Counted from the stretch's first letter, positions 9,147-18,116 are shown. The stretch is 64,000 nucleotides of DNA from Sulfitobacter sp. OXR-159 (GCF_034377145.1 NZ_CP139709.1:62001-126000), one strand, 5' to 3'. Program-made: numbers and translations. The notes: a model not told the origin generated them from the letters alone.

Positions 9147-9200
9147 GCGTTCTATCTTGCGTCGTTCTGTGATACTCAGTTGGTCGTAAACGGCTCCCAT
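9147..9200 (-). pseudogene. IS30-family transposase, 5' fragment
   Basis: From ATG at 9200, with AGGA just upstream, the minus strand reads MGAVYDQLSITERRKIER, the standard N-terminus of this IS30 subgroup (compare MGTHYCHLKLDERRKLAKW in the intact copy at 12166). Similarity stops at 9147 and resumes at 7606 on the far side of the IS110-type element, which shows that the two pieces belong together. Confidence 0.8.
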
Positions 9201-9410
9201 ACCGATTCCTCTCATTAGATAAACTACTGTTTTCTAACAAGAGTCGCACTTGAGGGTAGCGCGCGCCCGGCTACATCTTTTGTAAACACCATTCAGAAAT
9301 GTCACTGGGTTTGCAAAGCAGGAATGTCACTACTGGGCGCGACGGTAGCAAGGCTTTGCAGCCCGGAGACCCCACATATCGAAGGGCTGAAAAGCCTTGC
9401 GGGGATTGGC

Positions 9411-9680
9411 TTAGAGACCCAGCTTCCGTTGTTCGGTCTGATTGTAGAATGCTCTGACGCCGTCTTCGCGCACGATCTTTTCAAAGGCACGCCACGCAAG
9501 GACATCACCAAAGAAGGGCGGATTGTCTGAAATCGTCAACGTGCCGAATTGGTTCTCAACTGACAGGATCCAGCCGGGATCGATGCTGGTCTTGTAAATC
9601 TCGACGTCAAAGTGATGCCCGTCGATGGTGACGGTCTGGGTGTATTCGGAAAAGATGATCTCTGGCTCGTCCTCAGTCAT
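9411..9680 (-). CDS. Small ISNCY passenger protein
   Basis: An 89-aa protein, MTEDEPEIIFSEYTQTV..., starting 15 bp after the transposase stop on the same strand, so probably co-transcribed. It is soluble and has no motif I recognise. Residues about 5-75 could form a small alpha/beta fold (VTIDGHHFDVEIYKT, WILSVENQFGTLTI). Its position inside the element ends suggests it travels with it. Function unknown. Confidence 0.65.
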   Translation of the reverse strand: MTEDEPEIIFSEYTQTVTIDGHHFDVEIYKTSIDPGWILSVENQFGTLTISDNPPFFGDVLAWRAFEKIVREDGVRAFYNQTEQRKLGL

Positions 9681-9695
9681 ACCGTCGATTTTGGC

Positions 9696-11048
9696 CTATT
9701 CCGCCGCCTGCGCAATCTTCTTCTTGGCTTTCGACCCTGAGGGCCTGCCAGGACGCCGCCCATTCGGTTTATAACCCATCTTCTCGGAATTTGTCCGCAC
9801 CTTCGGCTTTGGCGGCGCGGCGTCCTGCATCTCCTTGATGTGTTCCAGAACTGCGCTCAGGTTTTTGTTGCTGGTGATTGCCGCATGGGTGACGCGCTGA
9901 TCCATGTCGAAGACTGTGTAGGGCAGGGAGCGGCCTTTGGAGCGCACCTCGAACCGGCCATCAACAAAGGCGTAGGTGTCCACGTATTTGCCAACCAGCC
10001 CGCGCGTGATGTCACTCTCTTCGAGCATGATCCGCTTGCGGTCGTAGGAGAACGTCAACTGCCTGCCGACATAGCGGTTCTCGCGCCAGCACAGCACATC
10101 TGCCAGCCGATCCGGCTCGACATTGAGCGCGCGATGCAGGTTGTCCGACCTGGCCGGGGCCTTGGCGAACCTGGCGTTGTGGCGGCCTTTGAAGCCTTGC
10201 AAATAGGCGTTTCCAGCTTCCATGTCTGAAATGCCCGCGATGCGCAGTTCCTTGACCAGCCGATCCTGCAACGTGCGGTTGGCGCGTTCGACACGGCCTT
10301 TGGCCTGGCTCGAATTGGCGCAGAGAATCTCGATGTTCAGCTCACTCAGCGCCCGACCAAACTGGGTGATCCGCGCACCACCCTTGGCGTCCTCTTTGGA
10401 GACACGGAACACCGTGTGCTTGTCAGAATAGAACGCGACCGGGCGACCGTGTTTGTGCAGATAGCTTTCCAAAGCTTCAAAGTAGCTGAACGTGCTCTCT
10501 GACTTCACAAACCGCAGTTCCATGAGCGTGCTGGTCGCGTCATCAATGAACACAAGCAGGGTGCAAGGTGGTGCGCGGTCTTCAAACCAGCGATGGTCCG
10601 AGCCGTCGATCTGGATCAGCTCACCGAAGCATTCCCGGCGCAGGCGAGGTTGATGAAACTGGCGGCGCTGCTTGCCAGACAGCCAGATGCCATCTTCAAC
10701 CATCCACTTGCGCACCGTCTCACGCGAGACCTTTAACCCATGATGTTCGGCCAACATCTCAGCCGCAAGCGTCGGCCCGAAGTCCGGATAATGTTCCTTG
10801 ATGACGGTCAGCGCATAATCGCGTTTGGCTGAGTGGATTTGGTTGTTCGGCGCGCGCCCACGCGACTTATGCCGGATCGCTGAGGCGCCGTCCTGGCGGT
10901 ATCGCTTTAAAAGCCGAAACACTTGCCGCCGTGTCAGATCCAACATGTTCGCCGCATTAGCTACCGTCAGCCGACCATCGTCGACCTGCGCCAAAACCTC
11001 AACGCGGTTCAACTCGCGCTCACTCATCGTCACCCATCCCATGTCCAC
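9696..11048 (-). CDS. ISNCY-family transposase
   Basis: A 450-aa DDE transposase. The N-terminal winged-helix/HTH region (LTVANAANMLDLTRRQVFRL, about 28-50) is followed by an integrase core with D in IQIDGSDHRWF, D in FYSDKHTVF and E in KGRVERANRTL. The C-terminus is Lys/Arg-rich (KPNGRRPGRPSGSKAKKK). A later start at 11027 (MSERELNRVEV) is equally likely, because the region before it has only a weak ribosome site. The frame is intact and the element may be active. Members of this group bind repeated boxes at their ends, as seen here. Confidence 0.9.
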   Translation of the reverse strand: MDMGWVTMSERELNRVEVLAQVDDGRLTVANAANMLDLTRRQVFRLLKRYRQDGASAIRHKSRGRAPNNQIHSAKRDYALTVIKEHYPDFGPTLAAEMLAEHHGLKVSRETVRKWMVEDGIWLSGKQRRQFHQPRLRRECFGELIQIDGSDHRWFEDRAPPCTLLVFIDDATSTLMELRFVKSESTFSYFEALESYLHKHGRPVAFYSDKHTVFRVSKEDAKGGARITQFGRALSELNIEILCANSSQAKGRVERANRTLQDRLVKELRIAGISDMEAGNAYLQGFKGRHNARFAKAPARSDNLHRALNVEPDRLADVLCWRENRYVGRQLTFSYDRKRIMLEESDITRGLVGKYVDTYAFVDGRFEVRSKGRSLPYTVFDMDQRVTHAAITSNKNLSAVLEHIKEMQDAAPPKPKVRTNSEKMGYKPNGRRPGRPSGSKAKKKIAQAAE

Positions 11049-11130
11049 TAATCCTCGCTACCGTATGCAAGGAGAGTGACACTTCTGCTTTGCCGATGGG
11101 TGACATTACTGCTTTGTGTGAACTCACGGT

Positions 11131-12215
11131 GAAGTGCAGTTCTTGATATGTCGTTTTACTCCAACCGGTTCTGTATTTCCATCAGGTTGCTTTCAAAGAC
11201 CTCAGCGGGCGTCCGGTAGCCAAGGCACTTGCGCGGCGTTGCGTTGAGGCGGTGGCAAATCGACCTCAAATATCGATTTGTCAGCGCCGTCGGTGCGGTT
11301 GATCTTGGAAGGTATCGACGCAGCCTGTTGTTCGTATTCTCAACAGTGCCTTTCTGATAGGGCGCTTGCGGGTCACAGAACCAGGCATCCGCTCCGATCC
11401 CGGCCTTGAGATATTTCCAGGCCGAGAACTCGGTGCCGCGGTCGAAGGTAATCGACTGGCGCGCATCGGCGGGCAGGGGAGCCAACCCGTTGATCAGAGA
11501 CTCCATGATCGGTTTGGATTGGCGATCTTCATTACGCATCACGACGGCATAGCGGCTGACGCGCTCCACCAGTGACGTCACGTTTACCTTCCCATGCTCC
11601 TTGCGGAACATCATCAAGTCGCACTCCCAATGGCCGAATTCTAAGCGTTTTGAGACACGCTCAGGCCTGTGTGACAGGCTTTGACTGTCAAATATGTGGG
11701 TTCTGTTGTGCCTGCGGTAACCACGCGGCCGACGGTGGCGACGATGCTCAGGGAGATGGCGGTAGAACTGTTCCTCGCGACCGTCTTTGGAATAGGCAAA
11801 GCGATAGATCGTCTCGTGACTCACGCGGATCGGGTGCCGTTCGAGCCGCATCCTGCCGGCTATCTGTTCGGGCGACCAGCCAGCCTTCAGGCGGTTTTCG
11901 ATAGCGGCTTTCAAATCAGGGTGGATGATCATCTTGCGATGGATCGCACGGCGCTGCTCATATTTGTCCTGAGCGACGAGCGCGTGATACCCATTTAGCT
12001 CAAGCAGTTCGTTGTCCGTGTACCGATTACGCTTAATGTCTCGGTAGATCGTGGACGGGTCGCGACCCAGTCGATCCGCGATCTCTGAAATCGGCATTTT
12101 GGCTTCAAGCCACTTTGCAAGCTTGCGACGTTCGTCCAGCTTCAGGTGACAGTAGTGGGTTCCCATTCTTCATACTCCATGCAACTCTCTGTATTCGTAC
12201 ATATTTTGCACTTCG
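11131..12215 (-). mobile_element. Intact IS30-family element
   Basis: Ends share GAAGTGCA (11131-11138) and its complement (12208-12215) with an outer TCAC and inner ATATGT in similar positions. The element encloses a full-length transposase. Its left end lies directly against the ISNCY element, so the order of insertion is not clear. Confidence 0.75.
11156..12166 (-). CDS. IS30-family transposase
   Basis: A 336-aa protein of normal family length starting MGTHYCHLKLDERRKLAKW. The N-terminal HTH (ISEIADRLGRDPSTIYRDIK, about 26-45) is followed by a second binding domain. The catalytic triad is D in EFGHWECDLM, D in ITFDRGTEF and E in KGTVENTNNRLRRYLP. The frame is intact. It differs clearly from the split copy at 6659-9200, so these are two different IS30 types rather than copies of one. 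Confidence 0.93.
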   Translation of the reverse strand: MGTHYCHLKLDERRKLAKWLEAKMPISEIADRLGRDPSTIYRDIKRNRYTDNELLELNGYHALVAQDKYEQRRAIHRKMIIHPDLKAAIENRLKAGWSPEQIAGRMRLERHPIRVSHETIYRFAYSKDGREEQFYRHLPEHRRHRRPRGYRRHNRTHIFDSQSLSHRPERVSKRLEFGHWECDLMMFRKEHGKVNVTSLVERVSRYAVVMRNEDRQSKPIMESLINGLAPLPADARQSITFDRGTEFSAWKYLKAGIGADAWFCDPQAPYQKGTVENTNNRLRRYLPRSTAPTALTNRYLRSICHRLNATPRKCLGYRTPAEVFESNLMEIQNRLE

Positions 12216-12230
12216 TTTGTGAATCCACCT

Positions 12231-12611
12231 TGCTACATCTTTAACTCCAATAATATGAATTATGGTACTAAATCGCCAACCGGTGCTTTACGTGACACAA
12301 TGCACCCAACACACCAAACACCCCCGCTCGCCGCTCTTCTTTCAGCATGGTGCAGCAAGGTCTCATATAATTTCGAAGGCAAGGTGTTCTAACAGATTGG
12401 CGGGATCCGTGCAGTGATCGTGGAGCCGGGGTCGATTGAGCAAGCGTATAAGCCCAATGAGTTTGTTGAGGTCGAACAGCTTGAGAAATGAGTTCAGTTT
12501 CTAGGCGACATCATCGGCTTTCTCGCGACGGAATGACCGCTTCGCGCAGTTGACTTTTGCCTGCTTGCCGCGACGACCACACGGCCTGCATTTTCATTTC
12601 GGCGAATCTGC
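12231..12611. other. Intergenic with a possible gene scrap
   Basis: Mostly non-coding. Around 12400-12490 the plus strand reads GIRAVIVEPGSIEQAYKPNE and stops soon after, reminiscent of the end of a short-chain dehydrogenase, but it is too short to name. It marks the left edge of the catabolic island after the IS cluster. Confidence 0.3.
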
Positions 12612-13427
12612 TCACTCCGCCTGCGACAGCAAAAGCACCTCGAAGGTCACGCAGACCCGGTTAGCACGCGCTGTGAGTTCCCCCCTCACCGGCGACCCCT
12701 GAAGCCCTACGGAAATCGCGCAGCGTCCATTTTCCCCAAACAAAAGTACTTCGGTCGCAATATCCATCAATGCTGGCTGCCCCTGCAATTGCGTGCCGAC
12801 GAAACTCCCCAGGCCTTTCACCGCGCTGGCAGACGAGCCAAAAACCGCCGCGCATTTCTCTATGCCGTCTTCGATCACTTCGTTGGGCCGGATCACTCCA
12901 AGCACAGCGTTCGGGTTGTCCACCTGTCCTGTAGCGACGGGACGAAACAGGGTGAACTCTGTCTCGGCATTCGGCGCGGTTTCGAGCATGGCGCCTTCGA
13001 GCAGCCAAACATCCACGGTATGATCCTCAGATAGGACCGCCTTCTCCGCCAAGAGATGCCCCGCATGACAGGCTCCGTCTTCCGCCCGCCACATCCCGTG
13101 AATATGCGCGAATGCCGCGCCATTCCGCCGCCCTAGATGCGCACCGGCCCGTTCGATTACGGCATCTCGCAACTCCGTCTCCGCGCTGTACCACGCCACA
13201 TGGCGATCATCCGGCGAGGTTGCGGGGCGCACGAAGGTGAGCTTTTCGACAGGCAGATCAGTCAGGTCGAACCACGCGCCCGCGCCATCCGCCGCTTCCG
13301 TCATCGCCTCAAAAAGCGTCGCCCCCGCAGGCAATGTCACCCGGCGATGCACCGCCCGGCAGGGCAGCGCACTGACACGCGCCGCCTCTGTCGGACCGGG
13401 GTGTTGCACCATTGGTGTCTCAGACAT
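12612..13427 (-). CDS. PPC/DUF296-domain protein
   Basis: Start chosen at 13427 (MSETPMVQHPG), inside the end of the ligase gene; a GTG at 13442 is possible. The roughly 271-aa protein appears to contain two related halves. In the first, FAHIHGMWRAEDGACHAGHL then VDVWLLEGAML matches the PPC (DUF296) fold, a trimeric fold found alone in prokaryotes and in plant AT-hook proteins. The second half has KGLGSFVGTQL and CAISVGLQGSPVRGELTARAN. The three genes read thiolase, ligase, PPC with overlaps, so this is the last gene of that operon. PPC proteins in bacteria have no settled role; here it may be a small-ligand or CoA-ester binding partner. Fold moderately sure, function unknown. Confidence 0.7.
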   Translation of the reverse strand: MSETPMVQHPGPTEAARVSALPCRAVHRRVTLPAGATLFEAMTEAADGAGAWFDLTDLPVEKLTFVRPATSPDDRHVAWYSAETELRDAVIERAGAHLGRRNGAAFAHIHGMWRAEDGACHAGHLLAEKAVLSEDHTVDVWLLEGAMLETAPNAETEFTLFRPVATGQVDNPNAVLGVIRPNEVIEDGIEKCAAVFGSSASAVKGLGSFVGTQLQGQPALMDIATEVLLFGENGRCAISVGLQGSPVRGELTARANRVCVTFEVLLLSQAE

Positions 13428-14985
13428 CCGCAAGCGCGCCACGTTCGGCCAGTTCGGCGCGGATTAACTTCTTGGTGATCTTGCCATAGCCCGATTTCGG
13501 CATCTCATCCCAGAAGACCACAGTTTTCGGCATTTTGTAGCGCGGCACCTTATCCCCCAGCCACGCCAGCAACGCATCGGCCTCAGGCGCGGCACCCTCG
13601 GCGACGCAAACCGCGATCCCGACCTCGCCCCATGTCGGGTCCGGCATTCCCAGTACGGCGCATTCGCTGATGGCCGGGTGCTGCAGGATTTTCTCCTCGA
13701 TCTCGCGCGGGTAGATGTTGGACCCGCCTGAAATATACATGTCCGACGCGCGATCGGTGAGATAAAGAAAGCCTTCGGCGTCCATATGCCCGAGATCACC
13801 GGTCAGGAACCAGCCGTCGCGGAAGGCTTTGGCATTGGCTTCGGGGTTGTTGTGGTAACCCGCAAAAACCGCCGGGCCAATAACGGCAACCTCACCGGTC
13901 TCGCCCGTTGCGATCTCTTGCCCCATGGCATCCTGCACCTGAACCTGCATCCCCGTGCGGGCAAAGCCACAGGTTCCGATCCGCATCACGGCATCGTCGG
14001 CAGAGTGGTGCGCGGGCGGCAGCACGGTGATATTTCCCGTCACCTCGCCCAAACCGAAATACTGCACCAGAACAGGGCCCAGAACCTCGATCGCACGGAT
14101 TTGGTCGGCGCGGTACATCGGCGCACCGGCATAGATCATGTAGCGCAGGCTGGAGTGGTCGTGTTCGTGAACCGAAGGATGTTCGACCAGCATCTTCACA
14201 ATCGTCGGCACGGTAAAGGCATTCGTCACGCGCCATTTGGCCACCAAACGCCAAACTTCGGTGGGGTCGAACCTAGCCCCACCGGGGAGAATGGTTTTCA
14301 CCCCATGGGCCACCTGCGTCAATTGATGAATACCCGCCCCATGCGACAGCGGCGCGACCACGATGGACGCATCATCCGGCCCCGTCCCCGGCATCAGGTC
14401 GCACAGATGGTTCGTGATCACAAATGCCAGCTGGCCATGGGTCAACACCGCCGCCTTGGGCTTGCCGGTCGTGCCGGAGGTAAAGAAGAACCACGCGGGA
14501 TCGTCGCGATCCACCGCGGCCACGGCAACCGGCACCTCCGCGAACTCCGTCACGAGCGCGTCGTAATCGCCCTCCCCCTCACCGCCGATCGTGACGGTGA
14601 ATTCGACATCCTTGCAGGCCGCGATATGCCCGGCGAACTCGGCCCCCGCCAACAGCCCTTTGGCCCCCGAAGACATGGCGAGCCAGGCGACCTCTTCCGG
14701 CGTTTGGCGGAAGTTGGCGGGCACCCAAACGCAACCAAGTTTCCAGCAGGCAAAAGCCGCCTCGAACATCTGGTTGCAGTTGGCGGATTGCACCAACAAG
14801 CGGTCACCCTTGCGCATGCCGTAACGGCCATGCAGGGCGGCGGCGAAGGCGGTGGCGCGGGCCTCCAACTCGGACCAAGCCCAAGTATCTTCGCCCCAGA
14901 CCAGCCCGATCTCCTCAGGCTGACGCCGCGCGGAGTCTGTCAAAAACTGCGAGAGGTTCATGACGCGGGTAGAAACAGGCTGCAT
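13420..14985 (-). CDS. Acyl-CoA synthetase (AMP-forming, ANL superfamily)
   Basis: A 521-aa ligase that activates a carboxylic acid to its CoA ester through an acyl-adenylate. Motifs run in the usual order: FFFTSGTTGKPKAAVLTHGQ (phosphate loop, about 167-186), YFGLGEVTGN, WFLTGDLGHMD, and the C-terminal hinge and catalytic Lys region SGYGKITKKLIRAEL. The start ATG at 14985 overlaps the thiolase stop (TGATG), indicating translational coupling; an ATG at 14961 (MNLSQFL) also fits family length. With the TRAP importer divergent from the cluster, it likely activates an imported acid. The substrate cannot be read from sequence. Confidence 0.88.
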   Translation of the reverse strand: MQPVSTRVMNLSQFLTDSARRQPEEIGLVWGEDTWAWSELEARATAFAAALHGRYGMRKGDRLLVQSANCNQMFEAAFACWKLGCVWVPANFRQTPEEVAWLAMSSGAKGLLAGAEFAGHIAACKDVEFTVTIGGEGEGDYDALVTEFAEVPVAVAAVDRDDPAWFFFTSGTTGKPKAAVLTHGQLAFVITNHLCDLMPGTGPDDASIVVAPLSHGAGIHQLTQVAHGVKTILPGGARFDPTEVWRLVAKWRVTNAFTVPTIVKMLVEHPSVHEHDHSSLRYMIYAGAPMYRADQIRAIEVLGPVLVQYFGLGEVTGNITVLPPAHHSADDAVMRIGTCGFARTGMQVQVQDAMGQEIATGETGEVAVIGPAVFAGYHNNPEANAKAFRDGWFLTGDLGHMDAEGFLYLTDRASDMYISGGSNIYPREIEEKILQHPAISECAVLGMPDPTWGEVGIAVCVAEGAAPEADALLAWLGDKVPRYKMPKTVVFWDEMPKSGYGKITKKLIRAELAERGALADV

Positions 14986-16154
14986 CACGCCACCCGCTCG
15001 AGGATCGAGGCATAGGAGGCAACCGCCGCCCCGCCCATGTTAAAGACCCCGGCAAGCTCGGCATCGGGGATCTGCATGCCGCCCGCCTCGCCCATCAACT
15101 GCATCGCCGCCATGACGTGCATCGACACGCCCGTGGCCCCAATCGGATGGCCCTTCGACTTCAACCCGCCCGAGGGGTTCACCGGCAGGCGCCCCTCCCT
15201 GGCGGTCCAGCCCTCGCGAATGGCGCGGCTGCCTTGACCCGGCTCGGTCAAACCCATCGCCTCGTATTCCAGCAGCTCCGCCACGGTAAAACAGTCGTGG
15301 GTCTCCACGAGGCTCAGATCGTCCAGCGTCAGGCCACTTGCCGCGAAGGCCTGCGCCCACGCCCGGCGCGCGCCGTCAAAACGGGTGATGTCCCGCCGCG
15401 ACAGCGCCAGCGGTTCGTTGGTATGGCTGCGGGCGCGGAAACGGATGGCGCGCTGCAACTGGGCCGCCACCTCGGGTGCCGCCACGACCATCGCCGCCGC
15501 CCCGTCTGAGACCAGCGAGCAATCCATGCGCCGCAGGGGGCCGGCCACGAGGGGGTTCTTCTCGGACACCGTATTGCAAAAGGCCAGATCGAAATCCCGC
15601 TGCATATGGGCAAGCGGGTTTTGCATTCCGTTGTGATGGTTCTTCGCGGCGATCATCGCGAGCGCTTCGGACTGATCGCCGTAGCGCTGGAAATAGCTGC
15701 CCGCGATCTGCCCAAAAAGCCCGGCAAAACCACCGCCAACGCCCGCTTCCTCTGCCCGGTAAGAGGCGCCGAGCAGGATGTCCCCCACCTCTGCGCCCGG
15801 CGTGGCGGTCATCTTCTCGGCCCCGACAACCAAAGCGATCTTGCCCCGACCACTGGCGATGAAATCCATCGCCCCGTGCAAGGCGGCGGATCCGGTGGCG
15901 CAAGCGTTTTCATAGCGGGTGGCGGGGACGCGGGCCAAAGCCTCATTCCCCATGCCGACGAGCGCGCCCTGAAAATCCTGATCCGAGAAGCCGTTATTGA
16001 AGACACCGACAAAGATGCCATCCACGTCTTCGGCATCGACGCCCGCATGGGTCAAGGCCGGTCCGGTCACCTCGGCCATCAGCGCTTCGGTATCGGGCGC
16101 TTCGCTTTTGCCAAAGGCGCTATGGGCCCAGCCCACGATATAGGGGTCCGTCAT
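14985..16154 (-). CDS. Thiolase / SCP-x-like acetyl-CoA acetyltransferase
   Basis: About 389 aa. The nucleophile Cys is in YENACATGSAALHGA (Cys near residue 85), and the catalytic His regions are ETHDCFTVAEL and the hallmark NPSGGLKSKGHPIGATG. Where classical degradative thiolases have a second Cys-Gly motif near the end, this one has VFNMGG, as in the SCP-x/lipid-transfer branch. That branch cleaves or condenses branched or side-chain acyl-CoAs. The start at 16154 overlaps the IclR stop by 4 nt (ATGA). It probably acts after the downstream acyl-CoA ligase in degradation of an imported acid. Confidence 0.88.
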   Translation of the reverse strand: MTDPYIVGWAHSAFGKSEAPDTEALMAEVTGPALTHAGVDAEDVDGIFVGVFNNGFSDQDFQGALVGMGNEALARVPATRYENACATGSAALHGAMDFIASGRGKIALVVGAEKMTATPGAEVGDILLGASYRAEEAGVGGGFAGLFGQIAGSYFQRYGDQSEALAMIAAKNHHNGMQNPLAHMQRDFDLAFCNTVSEKNPLVAGPLRRMDCSLVSDGAAAMVVAAPEVAAQLQRAIRFRARSHTNEPLALSRRDITRFDGARRAWAQAFAASGLTLDDLSLVETHDCFTVAELLEYEAMGLTEPGQGSRAIREGWTAREGRLPVNPSGGLKSKGHPIGATGVSMHVMAAMQLMGEAGGMQIPDAELAGVFNMGGAAVASYASILERVA

Positions 16155-16972
16155 CATTCATCCTCCTCCAGTACCGGCTGCGGCATCCTGCGCGCCAACC
16201 GGATTTCAATTGCCCGCGCTTCGCGCTTTAACAATTCCGCCAGTTCGCCATCGCGCGGCGGCAGCATTCGGCTTTCAATCGCGGCGATCGACATGGCCCC
16301 CGCCACGGATCCGTCGGGGCGGCAAAGGGCCACACCAATGCCCCAACTGCCCGGCACGATCCGCCCGGGGTTCAGCGCAAAACCCCGCTCCCGTGTTCGC
16401 GCGACGTCACTGCGCAGAAGGTCGGCGTCATAATCCGGGTAATCGCTGGCCATCCGTTCGGCATTGTCTTTGAGCACCATCTCGACTTCCGCATCCGGCA
16501 GCGCGCTCAGCATCGCGAGGGAGCCCGCGCCGATGCCCAAAGGGTGCTGCGCGCCGGTCTCAAGCGCATGGGTTCGGATCGGAAAAGCGCCGTCTTCGCG
16601 GTGCAAACAAACCGCGGCCGAGCCGCGCCGCATGTTGACGAAGGCCGTATCACCGCTCACCTGCGCAAGCCGCACGGCCGCATCCGCCGCAATCTCCAAC
16701 AGCCCATGGCGCGGGGTCGCGAGCGTGCCAAGGACATAGCTTTCCTCCCCCAGAAAATAGAGCCGCGAGGCGCTATCCTGCTCCACCAGACCGCGCCGGA
16801 TCAGCGCAAGCATCAGTCGCCGCACTGTGGGCTTGCCCAGACCCGAGGCCTCGATCAACTCCGACAAAGACGCGCCCCGCCCCGCTGCGCGCCCGGTGAT
16901 CTGCAAAAGCGCAAGGGCACGATCCACCGCTTGACTGCCGCTGGCGGGGGTCGCCTGATCTCCGACGTTCAT
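16154..16972 (-). CDS. IclR-family transcriptional regulator
   Basis: Start at 16972 (MNVGDQATPASG), preceded by AAGAGG at 8 nt; upstream ATGs at 16990 and 17026 lack such a site. About 272 aa. The N-terminal winged helix (AVDRALALLQITGRA ... LSELIEASGLGKPTVRRLML) and the effector-binding domain (GDTAFVNMRRGSAAVCLHRE, HPLGIGAGSLAMLSALPD, RERGFALNPGRIVPGSWGIG) are complete. It heads the thiolase-ligase-PPC operon and is divergent from the TRAP operon. The 21-bp palindrome between them is its probable operator, so it likely controls both directions in response to the substrate or its CoA ester. Confidence 0.9.
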   Translation of the reverse strand: MNVGDQATPASGSQAVDRALALLQITGRAAGRGASLSELIEASGLGKPTVRRLMLALIRRGLVEQDSASRLYFLGEESYVLGTLATPRHGLLEIAADAAVRLAQVSGDTAFVNMRRGSAAVCLHREDGAFPIRTHALETGAQHPLGIGAGSLAMLSALPDAEVEMVLKDNAERMASDYPDYDADLLRSDVARTRERGFALNPGRIVPGSWGIGVALCRPDGSVAGAMSIAAIESRMLPPRDGELAELLKREARAIEIRLARRMPQPVLEEDE

Positions 16973-17025
16973 AATATGGACCTCTTGCATCGGAATTCCG
17001 GGGCTTCGACGGAAAGAACTGCGCA

Positions 17026-17046
17026 TTCCTGCATTGAATGCAAGAA
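17026..17046. promoter_or_regulatory. Probable IclR operator (21-bp palindrome)
   Basis: Inverted repeat with arms TTC-n-TGCATT and AATGCA-n-GAA around a central G; 18 of the 20 non-central positions are symmetric. It lies 54 bp before the IclR start and 62 bp before dctP, the usual place for an IclR-type site. A second smaller palindrome, GAAC-TCT-GTTC (17066-17076), lies closer to dctP. Confidence 0.6.
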
Positions 17047-17107
17047 ATATCTTGCCCGAACCGCCGAACTCTGTTCCACATTATGGCTCAATGAGGGAGG
17101 AACTATT

Positions 17108-18112
17108 ATGAAAATGATTTCAAAGGCGGGTTTCGCCGCAATATTTGCAACCGCCGTCTTCTCCGGCGCGGTCAGCGCCGACACCCTGCGCCTGTCGCAT
17201 AACACCGGCGACACCACAACTTGGCACAAGGGGGCCGAAAAATTCGGCGAACTTCTGTCCGAGAAAACCGATGGCGCCTATGACGTGCGCGTCTTCCCCA
17301 ATGCGCAGCTCTCTGGCGGCGACCAGATGAAACAGGCCGAGATGGTGGGCCGCGGGGCGCTTGACCTCGTCGTCACCTCGGCGATCAACGTGACCCCCTT
17401 GGTGCCCGAGATGGCCGTGTTCTCGCTCCCCTATCTCTATGCCAACTACGATCAGGTAGACGCGACCACCCAAGGCGAACCGGCGAAACTGCTCGAAGAC
17501 ATCCTGCGCGAAAAGGGCATCGAAGTGCTGGCTTGGGGTGAGAACGGTTTTCGCGAGGTCACCAACAACGTCCGCCCGATCAAGACCCCCGAAGATATGA
17601 AGGGGCTGAACATGCGCGTCGCCGGGCCGATGTATATCGACGTAATGAACGCGCTCGGCGCCAACCCGCAGCAGATGCAATGGGGCGAGACGATGACCGC
17701 GCTTCAACAGGGCGTGGTCGATGGTCAGGAAAACCCGATTGGGGCCGTGATCATTCCACAGCAGGTCTTTGAGGTGCAAAAACACCTGACCGCTTGGCAC
17801 TACTCCTATGACCCGATCTTCCTCGGCGTTTCGACCCAAGTCTGGGGCGATCTGGACGAGGCGACCCAAGAGCAGATGCGCGCAGCAGCGACCGAAGCCA
17901 TGGAATACCAGCGCGAGATCACCCGCGAAGGCACCGCCAAAGGCGTTGCCTTCCTGCGTGACAAGGGGATGGAGGTCTACGAGCCCTCCGAAGAGGAACT
18001 GGCCGCCTTCCGCGAAGCAACCAAACCCGCCTTCGACACTTGGGCCGCCAAGGTGGGCACCGACATTGTCGGTAGCTTCCAAGACGCCATCGCCGCGACA
18101 CCCGCGAACTAA
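17108..18112 (+). CDS. dctP: TRAP transporter solute-binding protein (DctP family)
   Basis: A 334-aa periplasmic binding protein with an N-terminal signal peptide (MKMISKAGFAAIFATAVF, cleavage after VSA). The start at 17108 has GGGAGGA upstream. DctP-family features: LRLSHNTGDTTTWHKGAEKF, VFPNAQLSGGDQM, GLNMRVAGPMYIDVMNALGA with the conserved Arg for carboxylate binding, and ALQQGVVDGQENPI. It captures an organic acid for the DctQM permease encoded next. A strong stem-loop after the stop probably lets this gene be expressed above the permease. Substrate unknown, but the adjacent CoA ligase and thiolase suggest a degradable carboxylic acid. Confidence 0.92.
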   Translation: MKMISKAGFAAIFATAVFSGAVSADTLRLSHNTGDTTTWHKGAEKFGELLSEKTDGAYDVRVFPNAQLSGGDQMKQAEMVGRGALDLVVTSAINVTPLVPEMAVFSLPYLYANYDQVDATTQGEPAKLLEDILREKGIEVLAWGENGFREVTNNVRPIKTPEDMKGLNMRVAGPMYIDVMNALGANPQQMQWGETMTALQQGVVDGQENPIGAVIIPQQVFEVQKHLTAWHYSYDPIFLGVSTQVWGDLDEATQEQMRAAATEAMEYQREITREGTAKGVAFLRDKGMEVYEPSEEELAAFREATKPAFDTWAAKVGTDIVGSFQDAIAATPAN

Positions 18113-18116
18113 AGCC

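Larger units (their letters stand above)
6627..9249 (-). mobile_element. IS30-family element interrupted by an IS110-type element
   Basis: Inward-facing ends share TGCGACTC (6628-6635 on the left; complement at 9241-9248 on the right), followed by a partly matching AAGTTGGGA / TTGTTAGAA stretch. Between them lie both halves of one IS30 transposase gene, separated by the IS110-type insertion at about 7607-9146. Removing the insert would restore a normal-length IS30 copy of about 1.1 kb. Confidence 0.75.
9294..11115 (-). mobile_element. ISNCY-family element
   Basis: Both ends carry a repeated box resembling CAAAGCAG-N-AATGTCAC. The left end has one full and one partial copy (9298-9331). The right end has two copies facing inward (about 11080-11117). 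Inside are a 450-aa transposase and a small passenger ORF. The exact termini are uncertain by several bases, and I did not find a convincing target duplication. Confidence 0.75.

Noticed and set aside
16544..17107. Upstream extension of the first dctP frame to 522 codons
   Set aside because: The extension is antisense to the IclR gene and crosses its promoter; the signal peptide and ribosome site fix the start at 17108.
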